A DNA stretch of 64,000 nt from assembly GCA_037951105.1 (NCBI GenBank), contig JBAMJV010009687.1, positions 1 through 64,000 on the forward strand. The letters run 5' to 3'. This DNA comes from Echinarachnius parma. Its lineage: Eukaryota > Echinodermata > Echinoidea > Clypeasteroida > Echinarachniidae. Both the position numbers and the translations under genes were made by a program. Shown piece by piece: positions 10,295-21,639 of this stretch. The first letter of the stretch is position 1. Each line of letters starts with the position of its first letter. The notes below the pieces were generated by a model. The model was given only the letters and a program-made list of their open reading frames with translations, did no database searches and was not told the origin of the DNA.

Positions 10295-10525
10295 AAGCCA
10301 GCAAAGTCCTCTGGGAAACCTTTCCTATAGTGCTCTCGACCCAGGTGTAAACATGGGTACCTGGAAGGATGGAACGTAGTTCCTTAGCACTATGTGAACT
10401 TACCAGGTGCCTGGATGGAATGCTCCCCAGGGAGTGGAAAAAGTGCACCTTGTGTGCTGGATTGATTGTAGTATGTATCCGATGACCGGGGCAATAATAG
10501 TGATGTGCCGCGAGCGTCGAAAGAT
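10295..10525 (+). mobile_element. SINE body, head missing
   Basis: Shares gacccaggtgtaaacatggg, ggaatgctccccagggag and ctggattgattgtag with the SINEs at 8640-8990 and 34186-34450. The tRNA-like head is absent. It ends where the TIR element at 10540-11548 begins, so the latter may have inserted into its 3' end. Confidence 0.65.
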
Positions 10526-10539
10526 GGAACATGCGCTAT

Positions 10540-11548
10540 ATATACTCCGCAAAAAAAGAAACTGGACACTTGTATAAGTTGAAATATTTCATATTAATGT
10601 ACGATAAAGTGTACATGATCATATATCAAATTAAAGGGAATTTAGTCCTCTACATGCAGGGTATAACTTAAAGGTGTAATCGCTCATGCATGAAATGCCA
10701 TGGTCAATTAACAATAGCAAGGTCTGTTTTCAAAAATAGCAAAACAATGGAGGACCACACCATTCGACTGAAATGATAGTAAGCGTTTCACTTAAAACAA
10801 GATGAGCGGGGCAAGTAAATTATGACATTATTCAACTTTATTATTATGAACAAACTCTGGAAATACAAATTTGTCAATAAAACAGGGACAGGTTATGAAA
10901 GCATTATCATATTGGTCTGTATTAGAGGCATGAAGTTTGTCTATTGCATGTGTCCCCTGCAATTTTAACCATACATTTGTATTTAGCTAGAGAAATGTCA
11001 TGTTAAAGACTGCCCAACTGTTTGACCAAGGGTGACTTCAGGTTTTGAAGATCTTTGAACTACGGTAGAATTCTTGAGAAGAATTTATACCATTTTCATG
11101 CTGAAATAAGGGCACAAACTGTGGTTTTGACTAATAAAGCTTTGCCATGGAATTCCCCATTTTGTTACTTTTGGATGAAAATAACACCTACATGTATAAC
11201 GTTCACAATTTGTCTTCATTTATACTCTTTATTGAGATGAAGATAGAAACGGTCACATTTGTAATGAAAAATTATGCCATCTCATAAATATAGCGTTTTA
11301 GATTACGCTTATCAACATTTATATGGTTGAGTGGATGTTCCATTTTTGCTATTTTTGAAAACAGACCTTGGTGTGGTTAATTGACCGTGACAAGTCATGC
11401 ATGAATGATTTCATCTGGATTTCTTGCGAATATTGAAGAGGGTAATTTTATCTTTAATTTGATATACAATATCATATATTTTATCGTTAATGAATACGAA
11501 ATATTTGGTCTCATACAAGTGTCCAGTTTCTTTTTTTGCGGAGTATAT
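10540..11548. mobile_element. 1-kb TIR element with TA-rich target
   Basis: Inverted ends of about 38 bp: ACTCCGCAAAAAAAGAAAC then TGGACACTTGTAT on the left, mirrored by ATACAAGTGTCCAG then TTTCTTTTTTTGCGGAGT on the right. Both ends sit in tatata, consistent with TA target duplication as in Tc1/mariner, though the exact boundary cannot be fixed. An inner mirrored pair (acagaccttggtgtggttaa, 11362 side; ttaacaatagcaaggtctgt, 10708 side) makes it a foldback type. No transposase ORF is seen. Confidence 0.75.
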
Positions 11549-11551
11549 ATA

Positions 11552-13000
11552 AGAAACCACCATTATTATTATTATTATTTATATACATTGATCAAATTCA
11601 AGTAGCAGAAATCTTGATAATTAGTCAACTAGGCGCAGATAAGACAAATGATCTCTTGTCTCAGATTAACGATATATCTTAAAACATGCTTATAATGGGG
11701 CTGGTTATTGGTCATCCTTTCAGTGTAGTACATGTACGTAATCTAATGGTCAGTTGACTCTCTTATGAATCACACGCACACTATTTACATATCAGTGGCT
11801 ACACAGAGGTTTACATTTGGGCCAGGGGAGGGAGGTACTTTTAAATTTAATATATGGAACGGACAAAAAAAAAGTTTGAATGAAGGAACGGTGACTCACC
11901 ACCATCGGTGTCATACTTGAAATAAGATAATTTCCAATTCCATTTACATCTTGTGTAGAATACATGTACCTCACACTGACTGAATGAACCCGGTGTGTGA
12001 ATGAGTAGAGAGGTGTTTGGAGATTGTAGGAGTGGCGTTCTATCGTCCGGAGAATCACGCTGCGGTAATGTGGGTCAATTGTTGTACACTAGTAGCACCT
12101 ACAGTAGTATAGGGACAAAAATTAAAATCAATAATTCGGGGACTACTTTTCAAGCTTGCCTGCATAGCACTCTAAAATTATTTTGCGTTGAACTTTTTTT
12201 TGAGATCAGAGCTTCCTAATGCCAAATTCTTAATTCATAATTATTTATTCTTTTTTTTAAATATGAAAACACTAAAATTAAGAGAGCTACATGTACAATT
12301 GTGTTTTACAGCCTACGTGGCTCATACACTTTAAACATGATTATCTCCTTAATACCAACAATGTACTGCATTTGATGAATTATGATAGGATATGATAATA
12401 ATGGAAGAAATATTTATTACAATGACCTGTACACAATTTGTAGATCATACATAAAAATATAAAGGGGGTAATATGTGTAAAAATAAAAATGAAATACATA
12501 AGGTTTGCCCCCCCCCCCCACCCCCACTCAGTCCGACCATGCTATGCCCCTGTGTCATGTAGTGTACCTGCATAGCAACTTTAAGTTTCTTTGTGATGCC
12601 TACTACATGTAGAAGGTAGAGCTAAAATGAAAAGATAATTCAAAATGTTGCCAAATAAAGTCGGGCCTCTGCACTAAAATTGCAACTACTAAAACAATGG
12701 GATGGTCAGATGTTTTATTAGGTACTGAAAGGGCGAATAAAGGGGTATTCCACGGGTCTGTGATAGCTATGGGAGCTGTGGTGGTTTAATGGGTGCTTAC
12801 CTGGCTTGGGGATGTTTTGAGTACCTGGCACTTCATAGTGAAGATAAAACTGAAACATAAAAAAAAAAAAATATGTCCGCTGAAATATCCTGTTCCTGTG
12901 ATATGTTTGGCCCATGTTTTACGATGGTCCACAAATCAGAGGAAATAAATGTCTGGGTGGATATAAACCAGGCTTGAAACAAACTCCTGAACATTGCTCT
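11552..13000. other. Mostly unique sequence with a poly-C tract
   Basis: No gene recognised. A C-rich run at 12508-12526 is followed by ctcagtccgaccatgctatg, resembling the ends of a poly-C-bearing repeat also seen at 15715-15775 (agtctgaccatgctacg). Confidence 0.5.
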
Positions 13001-13008
13001 ACTCCTGG

Positions 13009-13287
13009 AGGGTGTTTCACAAAGGCTGAATGTTGGACTTAAATTATGCTTAGCCATTCGTAGCCTTTAAATAAAACACTATAATCTAAAGAAAACATAC
13101 TTACTGTGTATTTGAGGCAATTAAGACACTGTACGTGTATGTAGAATCTCCTTGGTGATAGAAAATATTAATGATATATATATTAATTCTTTTTGGGCAT
13201 GTTTAGGTAGCTAGAAATGGCTGTCCATAATGTTAAGTCCAGCTTTAATTTAAGTTCAAGTACCTGCAAAGCTTTGTGAAACACCCC
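13009..13287. mobile_element. GTTTCACAAA-type MITE family M, good copy
   Basis: Ends AGGGTGTTTCACAAAGGC and GCTTTGTGAAACACCCCCC are inverted. Inner mirrored parts are tgttggacttaaattatgc and ccataatgttaagtccagc. A direct repeat CCTGG (13004-13008 and 13288-13292) contains a likely short target duplication. A 120-bp relative lies at 59162-59280. Superfamily not certain. Confidence 0.65.
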
Positions 13288-13488
13288 CCTGGCCTCAATT
13301 TCTACCCAGTTCTTCCCTTAATTTCTCCCTTTTCCCCCTCGGCTCTTACTCTCAGTGATTGTGATGAATCCCCATCTCCTACTCACTTGGCTGACCCACA
13401 TAATCAGTCATTCCCAATATGGCAATATCACCCTTGATCTTGCCATGGTCCCTCCCGCCATCCCATCATCCCCTCTCACTACATCGTG

Positions 13489-13744
13489 GAGGTGAGAGTG
13501 AGAAGGGCGTTAAGTCGGCTTTTTTTTGCTAAATTGAGTTTTTTTTTTCCATATGCATACCATCTTGTTAATTTAGGCTTCATCTATGTGGAGCCAAGTT
13601 TTCAGATTAATTAGACAAAATATAGATTTTGAAATATCAAAAGTTTAAAGAAAGCAACATTTTGTTTTGTGAAGGGCTCACAAATTCTGACATGATTTTC
13701 TCAGAAGTACAAAAAAGTGACTTAGCGCCCTTCTCTTACTCAAT
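13489..13744. mobile_element. MITE family D, copy 3
   Basis: Left end GGTGAGAGTGAGAAGGGCG, right end GCGCCCTTCTCTTACTCA, same layout and length as copy 1 at 86-340. No ORF. Confidence 0.6.
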
Positions 13745-13749
13745 TGATG

Positions 13750-15400
13750 ATATGTTGTAACCTCACATGGCCCCCCTTTTATAGAGTTCTTGCTCATTTA
13801 TCACACACTTCTCCACCTCTTAGTCAATTGGGTCACTGCTACCACAAAGCAGCCTGTAATCAATTTACTTCAAACTAATTATTATAGTGGATAAAAAAAT
13901 GCGCATTAAACATTTAGCATGTAGTGAAGTTAACCCCTTGCCTATCGGAACCTGGTGGACTTATCCTGTACAAGGTCTATGGGGATTTCAGAGCTATGAT
14001 CATGGGTGGAAAACCAGTTTGTATTATTTCTTGCATAAAGATGAGTGTAAAGGCAAGTGTCAACATTAGCAGTGGCCCAGGGCCACCACAAATTGATTTT
14101 AGGCCACCTACAAATGTAATAAAATGTTGGTGGGCTGATACTGCCACCAAAATTTATAAATGCTTCAGCAATTTGTACAAACATTACACAAATTTATTCT
14201 GTTTCATTGAAGTCATAAATTTACAGAAATTTGTTTGTTGGGTACCTACAAATACATTTTTTTTTTGCATTCTTTTTTTCTTCTTTTTTGGGGGGCCACC
14301 TAAAATGAGAAAAATTCAAGATCTTGGTGGACCAAAGGGCCACTAGAAAAAAAAAGTTTATATGGAGCACTGGTAAAGGTATTTAGTACATGTTATATGG
14401 TTACCATGGAGGTTGGGGTGGGGTCGGGAAGGGGTGTCAGATATAAATCTGCATCTAGGAGAAATTGAGATGATTTATTCCAGTTGGGAGTTGTGAGTTC
14501 ATGATATATGGCATTCCAGATGGGATCATGTCTTCAAGGAGACTGGTTGAAGTGAGGACATATTTTTGTGGCCATAAAACTCGCAGCATTGCAACAAACA
14601 AATCTGTGATCACTTAACTGGAATGTTTGTTGCTTGAATGAACTGTCTACTGTGGAGAGACTCGTAGAAGTTAGTCCATGGATGGTGTAAGAATTAAAAT
14701 GACTGCATCTTCAATGTCGGGAATATGCACAGGGCGGCACCATGGTTTCTGAACCAGGTACATGTAGAAACTTACGTGAGCACAACACTCGCCCAACTCT
14801 CTGGCATAATAGCTGCACAGTGCGCAGAACATGTGTAGAACATGGCACCTTCCTGTGCTAGGTTTGAAAGGCGCCCTCTGATGTGATGATGCAGTCTCTT
14901 TCACATGTATCTTCTCCATCTGAATAATAAGTGCACTGAAACCGTATGGAATTACTTGTATTGATAGTTAGTGTAATGGAATTTTACATTGTCAAAGACG
15001 AGATATTTTAACAGAATGAAATGAGAGACAGGATTTAGAAATACATGTTTAATTGTTTCTTAGCTCAGAATACACGTACATCCATCATTAGATGAGATGC
15101 TTTGCTTCAGACGGCAGACCTCAATAATGAGGATAATAATAACGGTTAATTCACATGAGTATCCAATAGCGCGTTACAGCATTATTGTAACCTCGGGCAA
15201 TGATCCATTCAGCCACACAATGTGCATGTTTTCAACTCCAGTCAGTTGCCTGTAAGGTGACCTTGTGCAGTCTTAAAGTGCTATACCTCAACCAATTTTC
15301 TAACAGTTGTACATGTTACTGACTCCCGAGATCAGTTTTCCAACTTAGATGTAATTCCAGGATTGTGGGTTAGAGTGGTGTGGGGAGGAGGAAATGGGTG
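13750..15400. other. No gene recognised; short dispersed repeats
   Basis: Holds one copy (about 13931-14000) of a roughly 77-bp mini-repeat with gaacctggtggac, tgtacaaggtctatggggat. A family N-like patch rich in gggccacc lies at 14070-14345. The rest appears unique. Confidence 0.5.
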
Positions 15401-15404
15401 TCAG

Positions 15405-15432
15405 TGGTGGGGGGGGGGGGGGGGGGGGGGAG
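15405..15432. repeat. Poly-G run
   Basis: A long G homopolymer, a G-quadruplex candidate and an assembly risk. Confidence 0.9.
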
Positions 15433-16415
15433 GCAGGAGATTGAGGTGTTTGACAGTGTCAGCTAAGAACTATAAAAGCAAGGAAGTGCATATAAAATGT
15501 TTGCCTGCATGTTTTTATTTAAAACTGTTTCTGTGAGTACATGTATCTCCCTTTCCCCCATAACATGTTCTCATCTACTGGAGATCACTGGCACACATGC
15601 TATTGTGTACAACAGCAGGCACGTACATGTAGCTAGGGGTTGGGGGCAACAATACAAAACACAAGGGGAACATTACAAAAAACAAAAGTTATACATAAGC
15701 CTTAAGGTGTGCAGCCCCCTCCCCCCCCCATTTAATTTTTGTGCCCCCTTAATTAGTCTGACCATGCTACGACATTGGCAACGACATTGGCTACGACTGT
15801 ACTACAGTTCAACAGTGTTGGGAGATTTTGTGCCCAATCTCTCTTTGTAGTCTTCCTGTCATTGCTTTTATTTGCTTTTAAAACTGAATTTGAATCTACT
15901 GCTTTTGAAGAATCAATAGTAATGCTGTAAGTGACTTTGATGATCAGATCGGATTGACAAACTATGATTTATTATCAAAATCGGATTGAAAATCAGACAG
16001 AAAGTGTTTTGTATTGTGTTTTTGTGTTGTGTGTGTGATATTAAACAAGTTTTTTTAAAAATTTGTTCCCTCTATGTTTCTGTTATTCTTTTTCTTCTTT
16101 CTTTTCAGTCTTTCTTAAAAAAAAAAAAATCTTAATTCAATAATCAGTGTTATTTATTATGATTACATATTTCATTTTTATATAATTTTTTTAAATTTCA
16201 ATTTGTATTATTTGTAAAGTTGTAAACATAATGTCTTTTGATGAATGAAGACAATTAATACTATTCAAAACAAAGAAAATACGGTATTTGCATTTTGTTT
16301 AAATACTTAGGTAAGATTTTCCCCAAGATCTTTTTTGATTTCCGCATGATCGGAAATCATCATAAAAGTGTTGATCATGGCATGGTCAGATCATAACCAA
16401 ATTCCGATCCAATGA
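15433..16415. other. No gene recognised
   Basis: The 117-codon ORF at 15497-15850 runs into a C-rich tract and has no recognisable domain. A small inverted motif, atgatcggaaatcat, lies near 16346. Confidence 0.5.
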
Positions 16416-16423
16416 TCTATTAA

Positions 16424-16801
16424 AGGGATCTAGTAACTTTGTTGACATGTGCAAAAAGTGATGAATGGTTGATGCAATGTATATTGTTGTTATCTCATAT
16501 GTCCACAGGGTATTGTGTGAAAATTTCAAGTCAAATGGACATTGTATGGCCAAGTAATGAGCGAAAATGCAAAGTGATATTCAGTAACTCACTGCACTCA
16601 CTTTGTACACGGAAGAAAAAATCGCCCGGAGTTTTTCTTATCTGAATACTTCAATCATACATATCTTTGTAACGAAAGGGTAATTTGAAAAACCGAAACC
16701 TGTCCCGTGATTTTATTGTTAATACGAATACACCAAGGTATTAGGGAACTGCTAGAATTAAAATTTTATTTTGAGGATTTGGACAATGTTACTAAGTCCC
16801 T
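16424..16801 (+). mobile_element. MITE family B, copy 1 (TTAA target site)
   Basis: Flanked by TTAA (16420-16423 and 16802-16805). The ends are AGGGATCTAGTAACTTTG and CATTGTTACTAAGTCCCT on the displayed strand, giving inverted repeats of about 20 bp. The interior includes tggttgatgcaatgtatatt and ccgaaacctgtcccgtgat. Short ORFs in it recur in every copy only because the copies are similar. Others: 29338-29721, 36106-36493, 43303-43706, 46768-47155. Confidence 0.75.
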
Positions 16802-17077
16802 TTAACACCATGACTCTCCAGTCTCCACAAGTCAAAAGGTCATCATCAGTGTTTGCCCCTTTTGCAGAGGCTGTTTCATAAAGCCGCTAATAGTTTTAGA
16901 ATGTGTTAGTTGTCTGGTGATATTTTTCTGATAAGGAGAATTTATCCACTCTTGTCTGGTGTGGTTGTTAATTAGAAGGTTGTTGTTTCAAATAGACCTA
17001 ACGTTTTTTTCACATCTAGACAAATTTTGGCAACGTACAGTTCTAAGCCTCCCACACACTTACATGTACATGTACAT

Positions 17078-17129
17078 GAGTTAAATAATGGCTCATTTAC
17101 ATGTATGTAAATGAGCCATTATTGAACTC
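17078..17129. repeat. 52-bp near-perfect palindrome
   Basis: AATAATGGCTCATTTACAT is mirrored by ATGTAAATGAGCCATTATT with a two-base loop, and the outer GAGTT/AACTC also pair. It could form a cruciform or, if transcribed, a short perfect hairpin. No second copy seen in the window. Confidence 0.8.
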
Positions 17130-17134
17130 AAACA

Positions 17135-17800
17135 TTACTTCTTAATGATGCAATAATTTTTCTATTAAAGATCAAAATGTATTGCAGGCATCTTATGTTA
17201 GGTAAATAATTCATGAACCACAAGTATACTTACATCTAGTTGGTAAAATCAACAGTTTACAAAGGATTTAAATGATTGAAGAACAAAATAATGGCGTTGT
17301 AGTCCAACTTTCTGGCAAATTTCCTTCATGTTGTGAATCTATATTTCATATATATTGTAAGAAACAGATGTAATCTGAGTAATTTAGTTATTTCTAACCA
17401 AGTGGTACTGAAGATACAAAAGGTTTGTTGCTGGGAAGACAAAATGAATAGCAAACATTGTCTGCAACTTCACACCGTGATAATGTTGAATTTTATGTAT
17501 AAATGTAGTATACAATGCAATTCTGTATTGATTATTGAATTTGAATGACCTTGCTTCATCACTTCATGCTGTGCTCCGCCAGTGCTCTGTCAGTGCTCTC
17601 TGCACATGTTGTGTTGGTCTTTGCTAAACAGTGTCTTTTTAATGGGGTAACAGTCGCTCCAATCAATTAAAATTTGATACTCTCCAAACCAAGGGCACTT
17701 GGGGATGGGATTCCATTTCTGGTTTGGCTGAGTGGCCCACAGCTTTTGTATGAGGAGAGGAAATCTCACGGAAGCTACTTATTGTATGGGAAATAGTTCT
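17135..17800. other. Nothing recognised
   Basis: AT-rich sequence with short chance ORFs; no repeat ends or exon signals that I can support. Confidence 0.5.
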
Positions 17801-17810
17801 TTGATTTTAA

Positions 17811-18199
17811 AGGTAACCAACACCAACAAAAATAATATTCTCATAAATGAAAGGTAACATTTTAGTAGTCTATATTCCACCAAATTCAGAAAAATAAGCT
17901 TTCCAGACAAATTATTAATGGGAGATGCATCACCATACTAAAGCATCTGTTCATGGGTCTGCAGACAAAGACTATCTAGGACGAACGCAACGTCCGTGAT
18001 TCTATTGTCTCCAAACGATCGCGTGGATAGAATCGGCGCACTCGCAGACGTTTGGTGCATACGGAACCATGACGTCATGTTGGTTCCGTAAGTGGTGGTA
18101 ATTAACTGTAAGTTTTTGAATTACACAACCCTTTGCAAAGTGTTGGGCATGTAGACCAAAACATATAATTCTGTGTTGCTCTTTGCCTGGTGGTTCCCT
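17811..18199 (-). mobile_element. MITE family C, copy 2
   Basis: Flanked by TTAA (17807-17810 and 18200-18203). It matches 5679-6066 in reverse: the right end reads TTTGCCTGGTGGTTCCCT and the interior holds ccgtaagtggtggtaatta and ttgcaaagtgttgggcat. Confidence 0.65.
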
Positions 18200-18251
18200 T
18201 TAAAGATTGTCAAGCGTGGGGCTGCTACACACAGCAGATGGCCATTTTTAA

Positions 18252-18328
18252 CCCCTTGACCACGGGAACCGAGTGGGTTGTGTACAAAGTCTATGGGGAT
18301 TTCATAAACTCGTAGGGAAAGGGTTAAC
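18252..18328. repeat. 77-bp mini-repeat with TTAACCC ends
   Basis: Bounded by TTTAACCCCTTGACCACGGG and GTAGGGAAAGGGTTAA, with gtgtacaaagtctatgggga inside. Relatives at about 13931-14000, 33718-33800 and 47638-47712. The ends are roughly inverted, so it may be a very short MITE. Confidence 0.55.
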
Positions 18329-18494
18329 TAGGCTAGTTTGTACATGCATTTAACACTGATGCAGTATACATAATACACACCATGTTCAGGACATTCGCAA
18401 GATGGCACAGTGCATCTGATTTACAGATCCGAGTTACCTTTTAATTGACGAGACAGTGTAGTAAAATCCATGCTACAAAATAGTTCCTAAATAA

Positions 18495-18985
18495 GTAAAC
18501 AGTTACTGATATACAATGTACTGTACATAATTATGTGAATGTACATGTACCTAATTGAAATAATGTTACTGCTCCATTACATGTACATTTTACTGTGCAT
18601 AGAAAATCATTGTGAAAAACTCTCTGGTGCTTATTCCTTTATCCAACTATGTACACTTTATTCCTGCCCTATTTATCAGCCAACACATTTAAACATTTGA
18701 GAATTGAACAGATCAAAAGGAAATATGTACACAGTTTTCTGATATACCTGTATGTGAATCATTTTTAATACTGAGCATCCATTATGTACATTTTAGTGTG
18801 CATAGATAATTGTAGAGCATTCTCTCAATGATTTAAGTATGCATACCTTCATCCAACTGCTCTTTAGTACCCCCTTATTTCTCAGCCAAACAAATGTAAT
18901 ATTTCCAGATAAAACAAAATATGTGTACACAGTTACTGATATTCTTGTATGTGAATGTACCTAATTGAAATCATGTTACTGCTCC
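18495..18985. repeat. Tandem repeat of about 220 bp, interrupted by MITEs
   Basis: Successive units share actgatataca..., gtacctaattgaaat.atgtta, ctgctcc, gtacattt.actgtgcatag and ctctcaatg...ttatccaac. The array continues in pieces between and after the family A elements (19530-19575, 20103-20135). Those elements landed at different points of neighbouring units, so the units provide empty-site references. Confidence 0.65.
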
Positions 18986-18989
18986 TTAA

Positions 18990-19524
18990 AGGGGTAGTTT
19001 AGTTTTGGTAGAGAGGGCGCTGCACATCACAATTTTTTTGTGAGGTAATGAAAAACTGAGTGTCGAATTTGAGAGAACATGCAATTTTAATGGCAGAATA
19101 AACTTTATTTGGTCAAAATCGACCCAGAAACGGCTGAAATATCAATAAATATATCTGATATTATAATTATTTGGGGCCCAAATAATTAGATGATTTAAAA
19201 AAAAAAATTAAAAATGCTTGCACTTTTTCAAAAAATTTCAAAAGCGTTTTTTAAATAGTTGTTGATGATCTCTCTATTTAATCATTATATCAATAAAACA
19301 TCACATGCATAATTTTGTATGAAAAATGGTTAAAACCAATGCCTTTTCAAAAAGCGCCCTCTTGTGTTTTAATGGCTCTTTTTGAATGATAACGGGCTTT
19401 TTACTTAGTCGTTTGTAATTTTGTATACCATTCGAGCACGGTGGAGTTATAACTATTAGTTTATAATGTTACTGTGCAGGTTTTGGCTACTAAAGTTCAG
19501 CCTTTCCAAAACTAAACTACCCCT
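18990..19524 (-). mobile_element. MITE family A, copy 3 (older)
   Basis: Flanked by TTAA (18986-18989 and 19525-19528) and diverged from copies 1 and 2. Its central palindrome (19164-19188) has 12-bp perfect arms around one G, with a different sequence from the other copies. It sits inside a unit of the 220-bp tandem repeat. Confidence 0.75.
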
Positions 19525-19579
19525 TTAATGTACATTTTTCTGTGCATAGATAATTGTAGAGAAATCTCTCAATGCTTAA

Positions 19580-20098
19580 AGGGATAGTTGAGTTTTGGTA
19601 GAGAGGGCGTGCTACACAAAATAACTTTTTTGTGAGATAATGAAAAACTGAGTGTCAAATTTGAAAGAGCATACAATTTTAATGGCAGAATAAACTTTAT
19701 TTGATCAAAATCGGTTCAGAAACGGCTGAAATATCCATAAACATACCATTTGTAATAAATGTGGGGCCCCACAAGTATTCGATAATTTTGAACCAGCCGT
19801 TAAACTTAAAATTCGTTTTAAAATGCTTCCTCTTTTCAAAAATGTTCAAAGAGGTTTTTAGATAGTTGTTGATTATCTCTCTATCTAATCACTATTTCAA
19901 CAAAACATCACATGCACAATATTTTATTTTAAATGGTTTAAACAAATTCGTTTTTTGAAAGCGCCCTCTTTCATTTAAATAGCTTTTGAGCATGGTGGAG
20001 TTATAACTATTAGTTTGTAATGTAATGGGGCAGGTTTTGGTTACTAAAATTCAGTTTGACTACAACTGTACTCTCTCTACCAGAACTCAACTATTCCT
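19580..20098 (-). mobile_element. MITE family A, copy 4
   Basis: Flanked by TTAA (19576-19579 and 20099-20102). The neighbouring tandem unit reads caatgatttaagtatgcata where this one reads caatgcTTAA[element]TTAAatacatac, so the sister unit shows the approximate empty site and supports a 4-bp TTAA duplication. Its central palindrome (19754-19779) is again distinct: tgtggggccccaca. Confidence 0.75.
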
Positions 20099-20104
20099 TT
20101 AAAT

Positions 20105-21310
20105 ACATACCTTTATCCAAGTGCACTTTATCGCCTCAAGCCTTTTCTTCACTTTCTCTATCCCTTTCGTGTCCCCATTTGACTACCAGTGTTCATGCCC
20201 TGTCATGCAACGAATGCTTTGACTTGGAAGAATCTAGGACAGAGTTGTATTGGGAAGGGCAGCGCGACTGCTTGGCTGAACCTGCTAGCCTAGGGAATGA
20301 ATTAAAGCGATCCCTTTTAACTTTTGTCAAATTCAGACAAATTAACGTGGAATGTCCCTTTTTGTCCCTTCTTATCCCTTTTTATCCCTTTTTATCCCTT
20401 TTTATTTGACTTATGGTAACAGAAGAATGTAACATTTGGCTATTGATATTTAAAGTGTCTCCATAATTATGGAGATATTTATGATTGAATCAAAAGCGTT
20501 CCGGAACGTTTTTTTAAATGTAAAGTAGTGAAAATATGATAAAATCTGACACTGATGTTTACTATTTCACTATGTAAACATTGTTCCTATTCTATGAAAC
20601 TATCACACATTTAAAAGAATCTTACAATGATATTTGAATGAAGTCTCAAATATCACTTTTGAAATAAATCTTATGAAGTGAATGGATCACTTTAAGGGAT
20701 GGCAGCAAAAAGGGTTTGAGGCAAATTAGGAGTACTTCTACAGCCACACTGCCAGCTACCATCAATCTTGATTTAGTGGCAGTCCAACAACAGTGTCTTT
20801 TTAAAGGGAACCAACTACCTAAAGTTCAGAATTGAGCTATTAAAGTGATTATTTTTGTAATCCATTCCACCAGCAACCACAGAAATGTGTGTCTCCAAAT
20901 TTTGTTTTCTTCACACTAACTATAACTACTGCGAACAAACTTTCATCGTTTTGCGAAAGCAGGCTTGTTGTATCATATAGGTCTTAAATACCCATTGAGA
21001 TCCTAGACAATGCGGGGTTGATGCTCCAATAGCATTATCTCTTTTCCCCAAGAAATAGCCTCTTGTACTTCAGACCGTCTCTCGCTACCTATCACAGGCC
21101 ACAGCTGCCAGATGGCCTGTTCCTAAATGGTATGATGTACTCGGCTGACTTCATGACATAACCTCGAGTCCTAGACATAGGGGTACATGTATGGGTAGCA
21201 TTTCCTTCTTTAAGCCCCCTTTACAAATTCATGTTAATACTGAAAGCTTCAATGCTATCCTCATTTAACCTGTTCCCTACTAGATTTTGCAATCCCCATC
21301 TACTATGAGT
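20105..21310. other. No gene recognised
   Basis: Contains a short tandem of ttatccctttt (20360-20403) and otherwise unique sequence. The 117-codon ORF at 20056-20409 overlaps a MITE end and this tandem, so it is not considered a gene. Confidence 0.5.
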
Positions 21311-21314
21311 TAAT

Positions 21315-21585
21315 AATACAGGACCAGTCGGGCAATGAAATAATTTCTTTCTCTTTTCTAGTTTTACTATTCAAAATATCACTCTTTCCTGATCAAACAT
21401 GTCATTAAATAGATAAAGCATAACATGGAAGAAAACAAGATTTTTCCTCATTTTGTCAATGGCGGGTTGAAAATCAACATGCCCGATCAGGCGACCAAAA
21501 TGTGACTTTTGTCCATTTTAGCTGGCCCGAAGTGTAATTTCACTCGCCGCGGACCAGTGCGAGTGTCGAGCCCTGTTATATCCTA
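21315..21585. repeat. Dispersed repeat family N, GGCCAGTGAAA subtype
   Basis: Shares cagtcgggcaatgaaataat, tggaagaaaacaagattttt, gcccgatcaggcgaccaaaa and ctggcccgaagtgtaatttc with 5245-5605, ending gcgagtgtcgagccctg. Confidence 0.55.
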
Positions 21586-21639
21586 GGCGTAAATATTGTG
21601 ATACTGGGCTCTGTAAGCGATGAATCAATGATTTGGTCA

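Noticed and set aside
16439-16645. Similar 65-90 codon ORFs (LTCAKSDEWLMQCILLLSHM) at 16439, 29579 and 46859
   Set aside because: The similarity comes from family B MITE copies. The frame is not kept in all copies and there is no known domain.
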